From Aspidapion aeneum (Eukaryota; Arthropoda; Insecta; Coleoptera; Brentidae), in contig OY755048.1 of NCBI GenBank assembly GCA_963576565.1, positions 10,145,984 to 10,209,983 of the forward strand: a DNA stretch of 64,000 bases, given 5' to 3'. Positions 11,260 to 20,999 of this stretch are shown piece by piece (position 1 is the stretch's first letter; the number at the start of each line of letters is the position of its first letter). A model generated the notes under the pieces. It worked only from the letters and a program-made list of their open reading frames with translations. It did no database searches and was not told the origin of the DNA. Made by a program: the position numbers and the translations under genes.

Positions 11260-12170
11260 TCAAAAATATATAATTTGTTGAAATTTGGCACAGCCGTTTT
11301 TGAAAAAAAAAACATTTTTAAAAAATATAGCCGCCATTTTGTTTTGAAGTGACAGTTGTAAAAAAAATTTAAATTTCATATTTCTGTTATTTTTTATAAC
11401 TATCTCAACCTTTATTTCTTTGCTCTTTCTTTTATTTTCTTTTATCATTTTTCTTATAGTTTTATTTATTTCTGTGAATTCTATCGATGTTCTTTTTCCT
11501 TCTTTCTCCAGGTTCGGCTTTTTTTCCATCAGGTACTTTATTTCTTCTGACATACAATTTTCTGTCTTGTCATCTTTTTGTGCGATATCTTTTCCGACTT
11601 TGGTCATAGCTTTTATTTCATCTATATTTTCATTTTCGCATCTTAAGTTTTGGGTTAGCTTTAGCCTTTGTTTGCACATAGCTTTATTTTGTGTAAGGTT
11701 ATTTATTTCAAGTTGTTCATTGTTATTATTAATTTTTATTTCAAAATTGCTATTATTGCAGATTTTTGTTCTGACCATCCTGTGGACTGTTACATCCCTA
11801 ACGATGTTAGTCAGTAAGTAATAAATTTCATTTTGTGTTATTCCATTAGGGCTGAGCCATGTCCGCTTTCGTTGCGGTTTCTTTCTATAGAATGAATTCA
11901 TTGAATAAATGTGTTTTTCCTCTAGATAATTTATTAAGATTGTGCACCTATCATTCCCTTCGCCATATCCAAAATCCCCTATTTAAGTTTCTTTTATGTT
12001 AATTTTCTTATCTAATTTGGCATTGAATCTCAAATTATTAGTGTATGGGTTTTGTGTTGTTCCATAGCTTTTGAGATGTCTTCATGGAATGCTTCAAAAT
12101 GCTTGCCATCGTAGGTAGAAGTGGAGGCGTATACTTGAATAACTTTAAGTGATGTTTTTACTAGATACTA
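11260..12170 (-). pseudogene. RTE-type LINE endonuclease fragment
   Basis: The minus strand encodes part of an apurinic-type endonuclease domain of the RTE / craniofacial-development-protein-2-like family. Near 12170 it begins KVIQVYASTSTYDGKHFEAF. It passes a decayed D-x-N motif region and then reads RKRTWLSPNGITQNEI, YYLLTNIVRDVTV and HRMVRTKI, the C-terminal part of the domain. A lysine-rich helical linker follows (open frame of 213 codons from 11901 down to 11260). The upstream part has stops (TGA and TAA near 12040 and 11990), so it is a pseudogene. RT is absent. The order on this strand makes it a separate copy from the RT fragment at 12931-14597. Confidence 0.75.
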
Positions 12171-12920
12171 CTATGCAGCTTTTTTTTATAAATTTACTCT
12201 GCTATATCGAAACAAAACTTCTGGCAAATGTGTGTCCTTGGTCAGGAATTATTTAGCACTGATTTTCACTCAAGATCTAACTTGTCAAGTGTAACGAAAT
12301 TTTTGAGAAAAAATAAATATTCCGTATTTTAAAAAAGATCTAACAAAAATAATAATCTAATTTAATCGAAAAATTAATTTTATTTTGAATTATGACCATC
12401 TAATCCTTTTGTTAAACTCTTTCATCGGTGTAATAAAGTTTCTCGCTTTAGTTTACAAACTTTCCAAAGTAAAAGCTTTTATTCGCTTTAAAATTGTTCT
12501 GATATTTTATAGGAAATTTGAAAGCGCTACGGTGTTAAAAATAATCCTGAAAGTTTTAATATTTTAAGTTATTTATACGATTCTGAATTATTATTTAGAT
12601 AAAATCCTACAAAAACAGATTTTAAATGGTCCTTGCCCCAGGAATAAAAATCGGTGTCTGGCAGGAAATTACAGTAGAGTCCAATATATTTTTGGTGAAA
12701 TCCGTTTTGCTTTTGAAAAAACAATGAGGCATTGAATATTTTTGGAACATATTTTCTTAGCCAGCAACATTGATAGAATTGTATCAATTCTAAGCAAAAT
12801 TTGTGATATGAATAGGGGGAGGAGGGATTCCGATTGGTTTAGACGCAAAATGCAAAAGGAAATATGAATACGAAGAACCTATTTTCTTAGTAATAATAAT
12901 TGTTTTACTTGTAAGGGTAA
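12171..12920. other. Gene-free AT-rich stretch
   Basis: Nothing supported; short frames without motifs. Confidence 0.5.
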
Positions 12921-12927
12921 ACCTAAG

Positions 12928-12930
<3 letters not shown>
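12921..12930. repeat. Target-site duplication ACCTAAGTTA (copy 1 of 3)
   Basis: The same 10-mer occurs exactly at 14598-14607 and 17179-17188. It bounds the RTE element on both sides and then the Penelope-like element. Confidence 0.85.
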
Positions 12931-12997
<67 letters not shown>

Positions 12998-14597
12998 TTA
13001 TCGGTTTCACAACGTTCTACGTCTTCCGATACCCAATCTCCACTCGTTTCTGTTTGCCCATAATTCATCATCTAGGCCGCTTATTCTTATTTCACTGTCT
13101 ATTCCTTCTCTCCAGCTTCTCCTTGGCCGCCCTCGTTTTCTTTGGCCAGTTGGTTTCCATTGTAGTATTTGTTTAGGTAGTCTTTCATCATTCATTCTTT
13201 GTACATGTACATGTCCGTACCACATCAGTTGGTTTGATCTTATATCATCCACTAAAGTACGTTCACACACTGTCATAATTTCTCTTATTCTTTGATTTGT
13301 AACTCTTTCTCTTTTTGATTTCCCTGCTGCTCTTCTCCAATAGTCCATCTCCGTAGCGGAAAGCATTTTTCTGTTCTATCCTTGATTGGCCATACTTCTG
13401 AGCCGTATGTAATAATACTTTTTACAATGGTGTTATATATAGGCTTTTTGTTATGTTTTGATATACTTTGGTCCCAAATTATTCCATTTAATAAAGTTAT
13501 TGCCTTTCTTCCTTGTACGTTTCGATCTTTTATAGCTTTGTCTAGTGTTCCGTCAGCTGTAATTTTTAGACCTAAGTATTTGAACTCATCATAGGACTAA
13601 ATTCACTGCCCGGTATTTAAGATTCTGTTTCATTCCACCGATACACATATACTCTATCTTATTGAGATTAACATCTAGTCCCCACTTATTGTACTCTTCT
13701 AATAGTTTTCGTGTCATATATTCGAGGACGTCATAATCCTGAGCCACTACTATCTGATCATCGGCGAAACATAAAGTATACAAGGTGGTTTCATCCAACG
13801 GAATTCCCATGTTTTGGCATTTCCTCTTCTTGTTCCAAGTATATCTTGAAGAGCGTAGGCGAGATACAGCAACCTTGTTTAAGACCTTTATTTACTTGAA
13901 AGCCTTTGGTTAGTTTTGCTTTTATTTTAACTTTTGCCTTACTATTGCGGCATAACTCTTTGATGGCCTTAATTAGTTGTACGCTTTTGTTTGTGTTTTC
14001 CAACGCTTTCCAAAGTAGATTTAGTGGTATACTATCATATGCCTTCTGCAAATCGACGTAAAGCAGATGCAGCTCTTGTGCGTATGCCATTTTCTTTTAA
14101 ATAACTTGGGTTATCCAAAAGAGATGATCTGAAGTCGATCTACCCGCCCTGAAACCTTGTGGATATATATGACGTTTTCCACTCAGTTGGTACTACAGTT
14201 CCATTTAAATATTTTTGGAAAAGATTCCGTAATCTCCAAAACAATTCTTCAGTGCCATATTTAATAAGTTCGGCTGGGATATTTCCGGGTCCGGCAGATT
14301 TACCGCTTTTCAAGGTTGTGCACACGTTTTTGACCTCAGAGATTGTAAGGGGTACTGGAGATCCCATCGTTCTAATTATATTGTCTCTTGCGTCTTCCTT
14401 GAATTCTGCTCTATCTTCAGTTAAAAGTTTTTTAAAATGCTCATCCCATTCTTTGTCTGGTATTGGTGAAATGATATCTCTGCATGTTTCTTTTTTAATC
14501 GATCTTATAGTTTTCCAGCTTTCGGTATTTCGCCTACCTCCTAAGTAAGAATCTATTTTCTGACACTTTTGCGTCCACGAATGATTTTTCTTATCAT
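12931..14597 (-). mobile_element. RTE-type LINE (family A) with (TA)n 3' tail, 5'-truncated
   Basis: A minus-strand non-LTR element bounded by the exact 10-bp duplication ACCTAAGTTA. It ends in GTGAAACCGATAAATAAATA followed by (TA)n at 12931-12992, a microsatellite 3' tail as seen in RTE-clade elements. The 5' end lacks the endonuclease. A second copy of the family lies at 37843-39517 with the same tail. Confidence 0.9.
13007..14590 (-). pseudogene. RTE reverse transcriptase and C-terminal domain, decayed
   Basis: Minus-strand pieces in order. Near 14367-14140: fingers region with TISEVKNVCTTLKSGKSAGP and IPAELIKYGTEELF. At 14090-13791: palm start LLYVDLQKAYDSIPLNLLW and GLKQGCCISPTLFKIYL. 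At 13810-13589: catalytic FADDQIVVAQ and the following thumb. At 13366-13007: the C-terminal module WRRAAGKSKRERVTNQRIRE, with WYGHVHVQRMNDERLPKQIL and RKRGRPRRSW. Catalytic aspartates are present, but frameshifts and a deletion after SYIST split the frame. Plus-strand frames in this interval are antisense shadows. The protein would copy element RNA at a nicked target by target-primed reverse transcription. Confidence 0.88.
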
Positions 14598-14607
14598 ACC
14601 TAAGTTA
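14598..14607. repeat. Target-site duplication ACCTAAGTTA (copy 2 of 3)
   Basis: The copy shared between the RTE element on its left and the Penelope-like element on its right. Confidence 0.85.
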
Positions 14608-14689
14608 TTTTTTGTTTGAAACTCGTAGACAATGATTGTGTAGAAATAAAATTTCGGACTTCCATTGTCTTTATTTATTTTAAAACACG

Positions 14690-14735
14690 ACGTTTCGGTT
14701 AGTAAGTATCTCTAACCGTTATCAAGTGTAAACTA
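14690..14735 (-). ncRNA. Degenerate hammerhead-ribozyme-like motif in PLE (copy A)
   Basis: Reverse complement of the motif described at 17091-17135: stem II GGTTAG/CTAACC followed by GAAACGTC. Core changes make cleavage doubtful. Confidence 0.5.
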
Positions 14736-14760
14736 AACAATCTAGTCTCTAGGCTACTAC

Positions 14761-15543
14761 TTATACTACTTGGTATGCAGTCAGGTGTGACGGCCCGCCC
14801 CCTTTTTTAATCCTAAGACGCCTGTTTTCCTTAAGGAGTGGTTTCCATATGTTTGGTATGTCCGTGCTTGGTTGACTGAAAACTTCTTTATTCTGCATTA
14901 TAAACGCAGCTTCAATAAACTTTCGTTTTCGCCAATGTGACTCCTTATGTAAAACTTTAGCTTCTGACCACTGAATCCTGTGATCATTTGACCATGCATG
15001 ATCTGCTAAACCGGATTTTTCAATATCCCCTAATTGGGTACTTTTTAGATGTTCATTTACTCTAACTTGAAGAGGGCGTTTCGTTTCACCTACATATGAT
15101 TTACCACACTCACACGGGATTTGGTAAATACATTCCTTATTATTTGAGGGATTTTCTGGTTTTGTTTTAGTTACAAAACTTCTTATCGTATTTCCCGAAG
15201 AAAATACTGTTTTTATATTATAGTGTTTAGCTATTCGTCTTATGTTTTCTGAAATCCCTTGAACATATGGAATGTTAATAACACCTAACGGATTATTATT
15301 TTGAGAATTCGGTACATTTAGTTTGTTTTTAATTTTAAATATCGTTGAGTTTAATAATTTCTCGGAATAACCATACTGTTGTAAGTCCTTTTTAATGTTG
15401 TTAATTTCTGTGGTTAATTCTTCATTATTACTACAAATATTTACGGCTCTTAAATACAAACTTCTTATAACTCCTTGTTTTGTTGCAACAGAATGATTAG
15501 ACTTAATTTTAAAACACGACGTTTCGGTTAGTAAGTATTTCAA
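14761..15543 (-). pseudogene. PLE C-terminal polyprotein fragment: GIY-YIG endonuclease
   Basis: An open frame of 260 codons on the minus strand with no authentic start. It covers the end of the RT-to-endonuclease linker and the GIY-YIG nuclease of a Penelope-like protein. Visible motifs are KECIYQIPCECGKSYVGET near residues 137-155, then KRPLQVRVNEHL and SGLADHAWSNDHRIQW, ending in a basic tail (KENRRLRIKK). In PLEs this domain nicks the target DNA. The frame is uninterrupted, but the RT is missing from this copy. Confidence 0.88.
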
Positions 15544-15888
15544 ACCGTTATCAAGTGTAAACTAAACAATCTAGTCTCTAGGCTACTACTTATACTACTT
15601 GGTATGCAGTCAGGTGTGACGGCCCGCCCCCTTTTTTAATCCTAAGACGCCTGTTTTCCTTAAGGAGTGGTTTCCATATGTTTGGTATGTCCGTGCTTGG
15701 TTGACTGAAAACTTCTTTATTCTGCATTATAAACGCAGCTTCAATAAACTTTCGTTTTCGCCAATGTGACTCCTTATGTAAAACTTTAGCTTCTGACCAC
15801 TGAATCCTGTGATCATTTGACCATGCATGATCTGCTAAACCGGATTTTTCAATATCCCCTAATTGGGTACTTTTTAGATGTTCATTTA
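15506..15888 (-). pseudogene. PLE 3' fragment, tandem partial copy B
   Basis: A near-identical repeat of 14687-15060. It includes the hammerhead-like motif (15508-15553) and the end of the GIY-YIG domain, and is cut off at KST-VNEHL-like codons where piece C begins in the opposite direction. Confidence 0.85.
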
Positions 15889-17056
15889 CGCTATCGGTGG
15901 AGGGGGTGATGGATCTTTTGGAGCTCTGTCTCCGTAACTCTTACTTTCAAGTGAAAGATAAGTTTTACGCGCAAAATGATGGACTCCCAATGGGTTCATC
16001 TCTTTCGCCAGTAGTAGCAAACATCTACATGGAGTGGTTCGAGGGCCATGCGATCAACACCGCAAGAGTCAAACCAAAACTATGGCTACGATACATGGAT
16101 GACACATTTATTATATGGCCGGAAAATGATGACGAACTACAAAATTTTCTACACCATTGAAACGGTATTCGACCAACAATCAAGTGCACCATGGAAATTG
16201 AAAAAGATTCGGCCTTACCTTTTTTGGATATTCTTGTCAAACGATTAGACAGAAACATTCAAACCACTGTATATAGGAAACCTACACACACGCGACAGTA
16301 CCTAAATTTTAAGTCCAATCATTCTGTTGCAACAAAACAAGGAGTTATAAGAAGTTTGTATTTAAGAGCCGTAAATATTTGTAGTAATAATGAAGAATTA
16401 ACCACAGAAATTAACAACATTAAAAAGGACTTACAACAGAATGGTTATTCCGAGAAATTAATTAATTAAACTCAACGATATTTAAAATTAAAAACAAACT
16501 AAATGTACCGAATTCTCAAAATAATAATCCGTTAGGTGTTATTAACATTCCATATGTTCAAGGGATTTCAGAAAACATAAGACGAATAGCTAAACACTAT
16601 AATATAAAAACAGTATTTTCTTCGGGAAATACGATAAGAAGTTTTGTAACTAAAACAAAACCAGAAAATCCCTCAAATAATAAGGAATGTATTTACCAAA
16701 TCCCGTGTGAGTGTGGTAAATCATATGTAGGTGAAACGAAACGCCCTCTTCAAGTTAGAGTAAATGAACATCTAAAAAGTACCCAATTAGGGGATATTGA
16801 AAAATCCGGTTTAGCAGATCATGCATGGTCAAATGATCACAGGATTCAGTGGTCAGAAGCTAAAGTTTTACATAAGGAGTCACATTGGCGAAAACGAAAG
16901 TTTATTGAAGCTGCGTTTATAATGCAGAATAAAGAAGTTTTCAGTCAACCAAGCACGGACATACCAAACATATGGAAACCACTCCTTAAGGAAAACAGGC
17001 GTCTTAGGATTAAAAAAGGGGGCGGGCCGTCACACCTGACTGCATACCAAGTAGTA
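15889..17056 (+). pseudogene. PLE reverse transcriptase plus GIY-YIG endonuclease, decayed
   Basis: Starts inside the RT with VEGVMDLLELCLRNSYFQV, then AQNDGLPMGSSLSPVVANIY, the catalytic WLRYMDDTFIIW (near 16085-16115) and ALPFLDILVKRLD. It is 5'-truncated. An in-frame TGA lies at 16158-16160. A short TTAA-like insertion near 16465 shifts the frame before the GIY-YIG region, which continues open to about 17056 and matches copy A. The element would have primed reverse transcription at a nick made by its own endonuclease. This copy cannot encode a full protein. Confidence 0.88.
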
Positions 17057-17090
17057 TAAGTAGTAGCCTAGAGACTAGATTGTTTAGTTT

Positions 17091-17135
17091 ACACTTGATA
17101 ACGGTTAGAGATACTTACTAACCGAAACGTCGTGT
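17091..17135 (+). ncRNA. Degenerate hammerhead-ribozyme-like motif in PLE
   Basis: Drawn by hand as a type I fold. Stem I is ACAC (17091-17094) with GTGT (17132-17135). The core TTGATAA is at 17095-17101, one extra C follows, then stem II GGTTAG/CTAACC with a 9-nt loop, GAA at 17124-17126, minimal stem III A-CG-T, and C17 at 17131. Against CUGANGA, positions C3 and G8 are substituted, so activity is doubtful. PLEs are known to carry hammerhead motifs in their repeats. Confidence 0.55.
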
Positions 17136-17178
17136 TTTAAAATAAATAAAGACAATGGAAGTCCGAAATTTTATTTAT

Positions 17179-17188
17179 ACCTAAGTTA
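17179..17188. repeat. Target-site duplication ACCTAAGTTA (copy 3 of 3)
   Basis: Right boundary of the PLE composite. The presumed unoccupied flank continues ACTAAAGAAAATAATC. Confidence 0.85.
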
Positions 17189-17939
17189 ACTAAAGAAAAT
17201 AATCTGGCTAATCTCTAAGGATGACTATATGGCTCTGTCTGTAAAGTGAAAAAGCATATGACATGAGTGTCATTATTTTCCTAGTTTCAAATATTATGAG
17301 ATTAAAGGTTTTAAAAAATCTAGCTGTTATAAAAGTCCCAAAGCCTTGTCAGATTTATCTGATTTCCGTCAATTTAACACATTCGATTATTTCAATGTTG
17401 ATGATGAGAAGAAGTGGTTATTTGGCTTATTTTCAGGCTAAAAGCTTTCTATGCTCATATGTCCACAAACGATTTGTTGCCAATCTAAAAATTGTTTTTT
17501 TGTTATTATTTTTTGGTGTCTAGCTTTTGCAGTTCCTTAGATATGTAGCTCAAACTTAAAACCTATAGAGATCTAAATAAAATATTTTTATTTGTTAATA
17601 TATAATTTAAGGCATAACCGTAAACAGGAGGGGCCTGGGGCCAAATATGCTAAATTACAAATATATTTTTCCACCTTTATAATGAGCTTTAAAATTTGTA
17701 TCGGATAAAAATAACTATAAATGTCCAAGCCACACCAAACTGAACCGAACCTCCCCCCACTATATATGTTTATGTTGTACTGGAGTAACCGTTACCTAAA
17801 TATACACATGCTACTCTTCCCTCTGTAGGTTGACTACCTGGCTTTCAGGGAGTCTTTAACGCTTAGAGCTTGTTTGTCAAGCAGATCTTGTTGTGATAAT
17901 GTTTTTGTCTTAAACAAGTAATTGAGAAAAGGACTACCA
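17189..17939. other. Gene-free stretch
   Basis: AT-rich; one 86-codon frame at 17263 has no recognisable domain. Nothing supported. Confidence 0.5.
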
Positions 17940-18955
17940 GAAATATAGATACTCATGTTACCTTTGTGAAGTACAAAAAGCATATGATACCGTTCCAGTA
18001 GAAAAATTATGGACTGTGCTAGAGCACACTAATATCAATCATACATAGAAAAAAGCGATAAAAGAACCATACAAAGGATTAAAATCTAAAATTAAAATTG
18101 GAAATCGACTTTTAAAAGAATCTGATAACGAAACGCTTAAGACAGGGATGTTGTATCTCTCCAACTCTTTTTAAAATATATATCGCAGTAGCTCTAAAAA
18201 ACTGGAAACGTAAGGTACACACCATACCATACCATATAGACACACTACAGTTTGCTGACGACCAAGTAATTGTAGCTAATGCTAATGAGAATGTTATTAT
18301 TATTATAATATTATTAATTTTATTGTCAAAAGTATATAACTTAAGATACTAAATTCTTACAACAAACGTCAGAGTTCGCACTATCTAATTTTCAGGAGAA
18401 TGGATAGCAGTGTTCTTCCACTCAGGCTATTAACGGAAGAATACCAAAGGTAGGGGTTAACAGTGAACGTGTACAAGACACAGTGCTTATGTATTGGAAA
18501 CTAGACAATGGATAAACAATATCTCCATGCAATGAGTATGTATACTTGGGTGTCACATTTGATAAGACAGAAATAGACTGTAAAGAACTGGAAAAAAAAT
18601 AGTAAAAGCAAAAATGGTAAATAGGATATCTTAACAGTATTTTATTGAGCAGAGATAAAAAAGAATGTAAAATTTAACATTTATGAAACAATGGTGAAAA
18701 GCACGCTGTTGTATAGAATAGAGACTTGTCGCGTAACAGGAAATTAAAAAACAAAAATGGAAAGTGTCCAAATAGATGGAATAAGAAGATCAATGAGAAT
18801 ATCTAGAACAGATCATATAAGAAATGAGATCATAAAAAAATAATGGGAACCAAGGGAAGCATAACGGATGATATCACTAAAAGGCAAGAATCGAAGGCAT
18901 TGGAGAATAGGCGTCGGACAACGTAGGAAAACGTCGTAAACCAACATAGTAGTAG
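17940..18955 (+). pseudogene. RTE-type LINE (family B) reverse transcriptase to 3' end, decayed
   Basis: The plus strand translates, over several frames, to EVQKAYDTVPVEKLWTVLEH, KSKIKIGNRLLKE, then a decayed GLRQGCxxSPTLF motif, LQFADDQVIVANANE (the catalytic FADD) near 18250, QRWGLTVNVYKTQCLCIGN, and the C-terminal ISRTDHIRNEI. It ends in the family-B terminus CCAACATAGTAGTAG. About 130 bp of low-complexity sequence interrupt it after the FADD motif. Many stops and frameshifts make it a fossil. It is related to, but distinct from, family A. Confidence 0.8.
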
Positions 18956-19883
18956 CAGGTTGTCTGGCGAGACTTTCCTGATTTTGAATAACAGCCAGAC
19001 CAATTTTCTCCATAACATTATAGTCGGTCCACTATTTGAAAAAATTAAAAAATCAAGAAAATTAGTTCCTAATTTTCCAATCTTGACGACGCCGTCATAT
19101 GCATTTTCCAGTTTTGTAAATCAGCCGAACTTATTTTTGGTTATAGTATATTATAACATCAGTTTACATGTTCAGTTCCAAGACTAAGAAAATAAGGGCA
19201 AAAATAAGAGAAGAATCATTACCATTACTGAAAAATTGTTGATTATGATCATTAACAGAACATATTCATAATACACAAACTAAGAAAATAAGTTCCAAAA
19301 AGTATTCACTGCCTATATGTATAATAATTCACCACAGAACTTAAGAAATCCTTTGATATCTTTTATGTTATGATGTACATAAGCCTTGCTAGATTATTCA
19401 AGTCGCTTGCAAAATTCATAACTCTAAATATACCTACATATTTAGGTATGTATATCTCAACTGAATGTTGTACGCTTTCGTTCAATAGTAATTTTATTTA
19501 AACGTCAGGAGATTCTCGGTTTCCAACTGACAATAATAAGTACATGTATGTACATGTATTGCGAGGATGTCACATTCGCGGAAACAGAGTTGCGGAAAAT
19601 GATTTGAAAGCTTTTTACGAAGCAATGAAACTGGTGCAGCGGTTTTTATGCATGATACAGGATATTAAATGTTAAAATTTTATCCATTTTCAGTGGTGGA
19701 ATAAATCGTGTTTATGGAAAGGAAATGGTTAATCCGTGAAAACCAGCCATCTTAGCAAAGGAATAAATTTTTCTCGGCTGCGACATTCTAATAATGATAA
19801 GGCTAACACACAACTTCCCAAATGCCGCGAATGCAGGGCACAAAGGCACGATATAGAGGGTATTGATTAATTGATTGGTTCAT
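18956..19883. other. Gene-free stretch
   Basis: AT-rich sequence with no supported gene or clear repeat. Confidence 0.5.
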
Positions 19884-19891
19884 TCATATTC

Positions 19892-20829
19892 TAGAGATGG
19901 GTTGCGATTTCGCACACTGTCACTGTGCCTCGTCTGTCACAGTCACGGTCTGCTTCAGTCCGAACGAAATAGCAGTGACATTTTGTCACAGTCTGGCACT
20001 GAGCGCCCCGACCCACGGTGGATAGAATATACCGGTGTTCTGATCTTATAAATATATGTCGAATTTTCTTGTCACTGGTGGTCCATCTGCTTTTTAGAAA
20101 CGAAAGTTAGATATGATAGGAGCAACTAATATTTTTTGATTTTTTTGAAAACTAAGGCAATTTTCGTACTATTTTTTAGTATATTCTTATAAAATAATAT
20201 TTTTCAGACATACCAGTCGTTATTTTTTTTAGTCCGCTTCATTTCTCTTTACACAAAAACGAAAATTCGAAGAAATTAATGTGTTCGTTTCAGCTTCAAA
20301 AATTATACGCTGACATACCTCTTTGTTTACTACCCAATAGTCATCGGTTCACCTTTAATATTAAACGATCACATTCAGTTTGACTTGTAGTTTAAGTTTT
20401 GTGTAATAAAAAATAAAGCGAGCTAAAAAAAAATAACGACAATACATCTAGAAAATTACATTTTATAAGGATGTACCAAAAAACAGTAGAAAAATGGCCT
20501 TAGTTTTCAAAAAATATTAGTTGTTCCGTTGTTCATAACTGATCTAACTTTTGTTTACAAAAATCAGCTGGACCCCCAGTGACGTGGAAAATTCGACATA
20601 TATATATGAGATCCGAACACCGGTCTATTCTATCCACCGTGGCACCGACCGAACTCGTGACGTTTACAGTGACTTCTTGCCGGCCCACTCCGTCTGTGGC
20701 GTAGGTGTACCATTTATATGCATTGGTTAAACTGCTCCAAAAAAATCATTGCGATTCGTCACCGTGACGCGACTGAAGCCGTCACATCCTGGCACTGCTC
20801 CCCTAAAATCGCAGGTTGGCCCATCTTTA
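19892..20829. mobile_element. hAT-type element with TARAGATGGG ends, containing a nested MITE
   Basis: The left end TAGAGATGGG and right end CCCATCTTTA are inverted repeats with one mismatch. The flanks TCATATTC at 19884-19891 and 20830-20837 form a perfect 8-bp duplication. Subterminal sequence is rich in GTCAC/GTGAC motifs on both sides. It encodes nothing. A second element occupies 20013-20642. Confidence 0.88.
20013..20642. mobile_element. Long-TIR palindromic MITE (CCACGGTGGATAGAATA)
   Basis: The first ~150 bases and the last ~150 bases are imperfect inverted repeats starting CCACGGTGGATAGAATA, with shared internal blocks such as CGACATATAT and AAAACTAAGGC. The flanks CCCCGAC and CACCGAC (6 of 7) may be a TSD. 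It sits inside the hAT element at 19892-20829, so it inserted later. Superfamily unknown. Confidence 0.75.
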
Positions 20830-20999
20830 TCATATTCCTACAGCAAGGTTAGGTTTTGGAGAACGCAGCACTGCAATTGTCGCTAGGCTTAAAAGCCGCG
20901 TTGTTAGGTCTTTCTGACAGTCTGTCTCCTCCAAGTGGTCTTTCTTCAGTAGGTTTCGCATTCAAAACTTTAATGCTGGGCACTCGGATATGATGTGAC

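Larger units (their letters stand above)
14608..17178. mobile_element. Penelope-like element, head-to-head inverted composite
   Basis: The region between two exact ACCTAAGTTA copies holds three overlapping PLE pieces. Piece A (about 14641-15507, minus) and piece B (about 15506-15888, minus) are tandem and share the same 3' end. Piece C (15889-17175, plus) faces them with its 5' end inward. The outer edges are inverted repeats (AAATAAAATTTCGGACTTCC and its complement). PLEs often integrate with such inverted or tandem partial copies. About 33 bp at 14608-14640 are unmatched. The domains are a reverse transcriptase with YMDD and a GIY-YIG endonuclease. Confidence 0.88.

Noticed and set aside
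11420..11821. 133-codon plus-strand frame rich in hydrophobic residues, looks like a membrane protein
   Set aside because: It is the antisense of the lysine-rich RTE linker on the minus strand, which explains the composition.
14159..14548. 129-codon plus frame, and the matching 141-codon minus frame at 37856-38281
   Set aside because: Both are antisense to the RTE reverse transcriptase; similarity between them only reflects two copies of the element.
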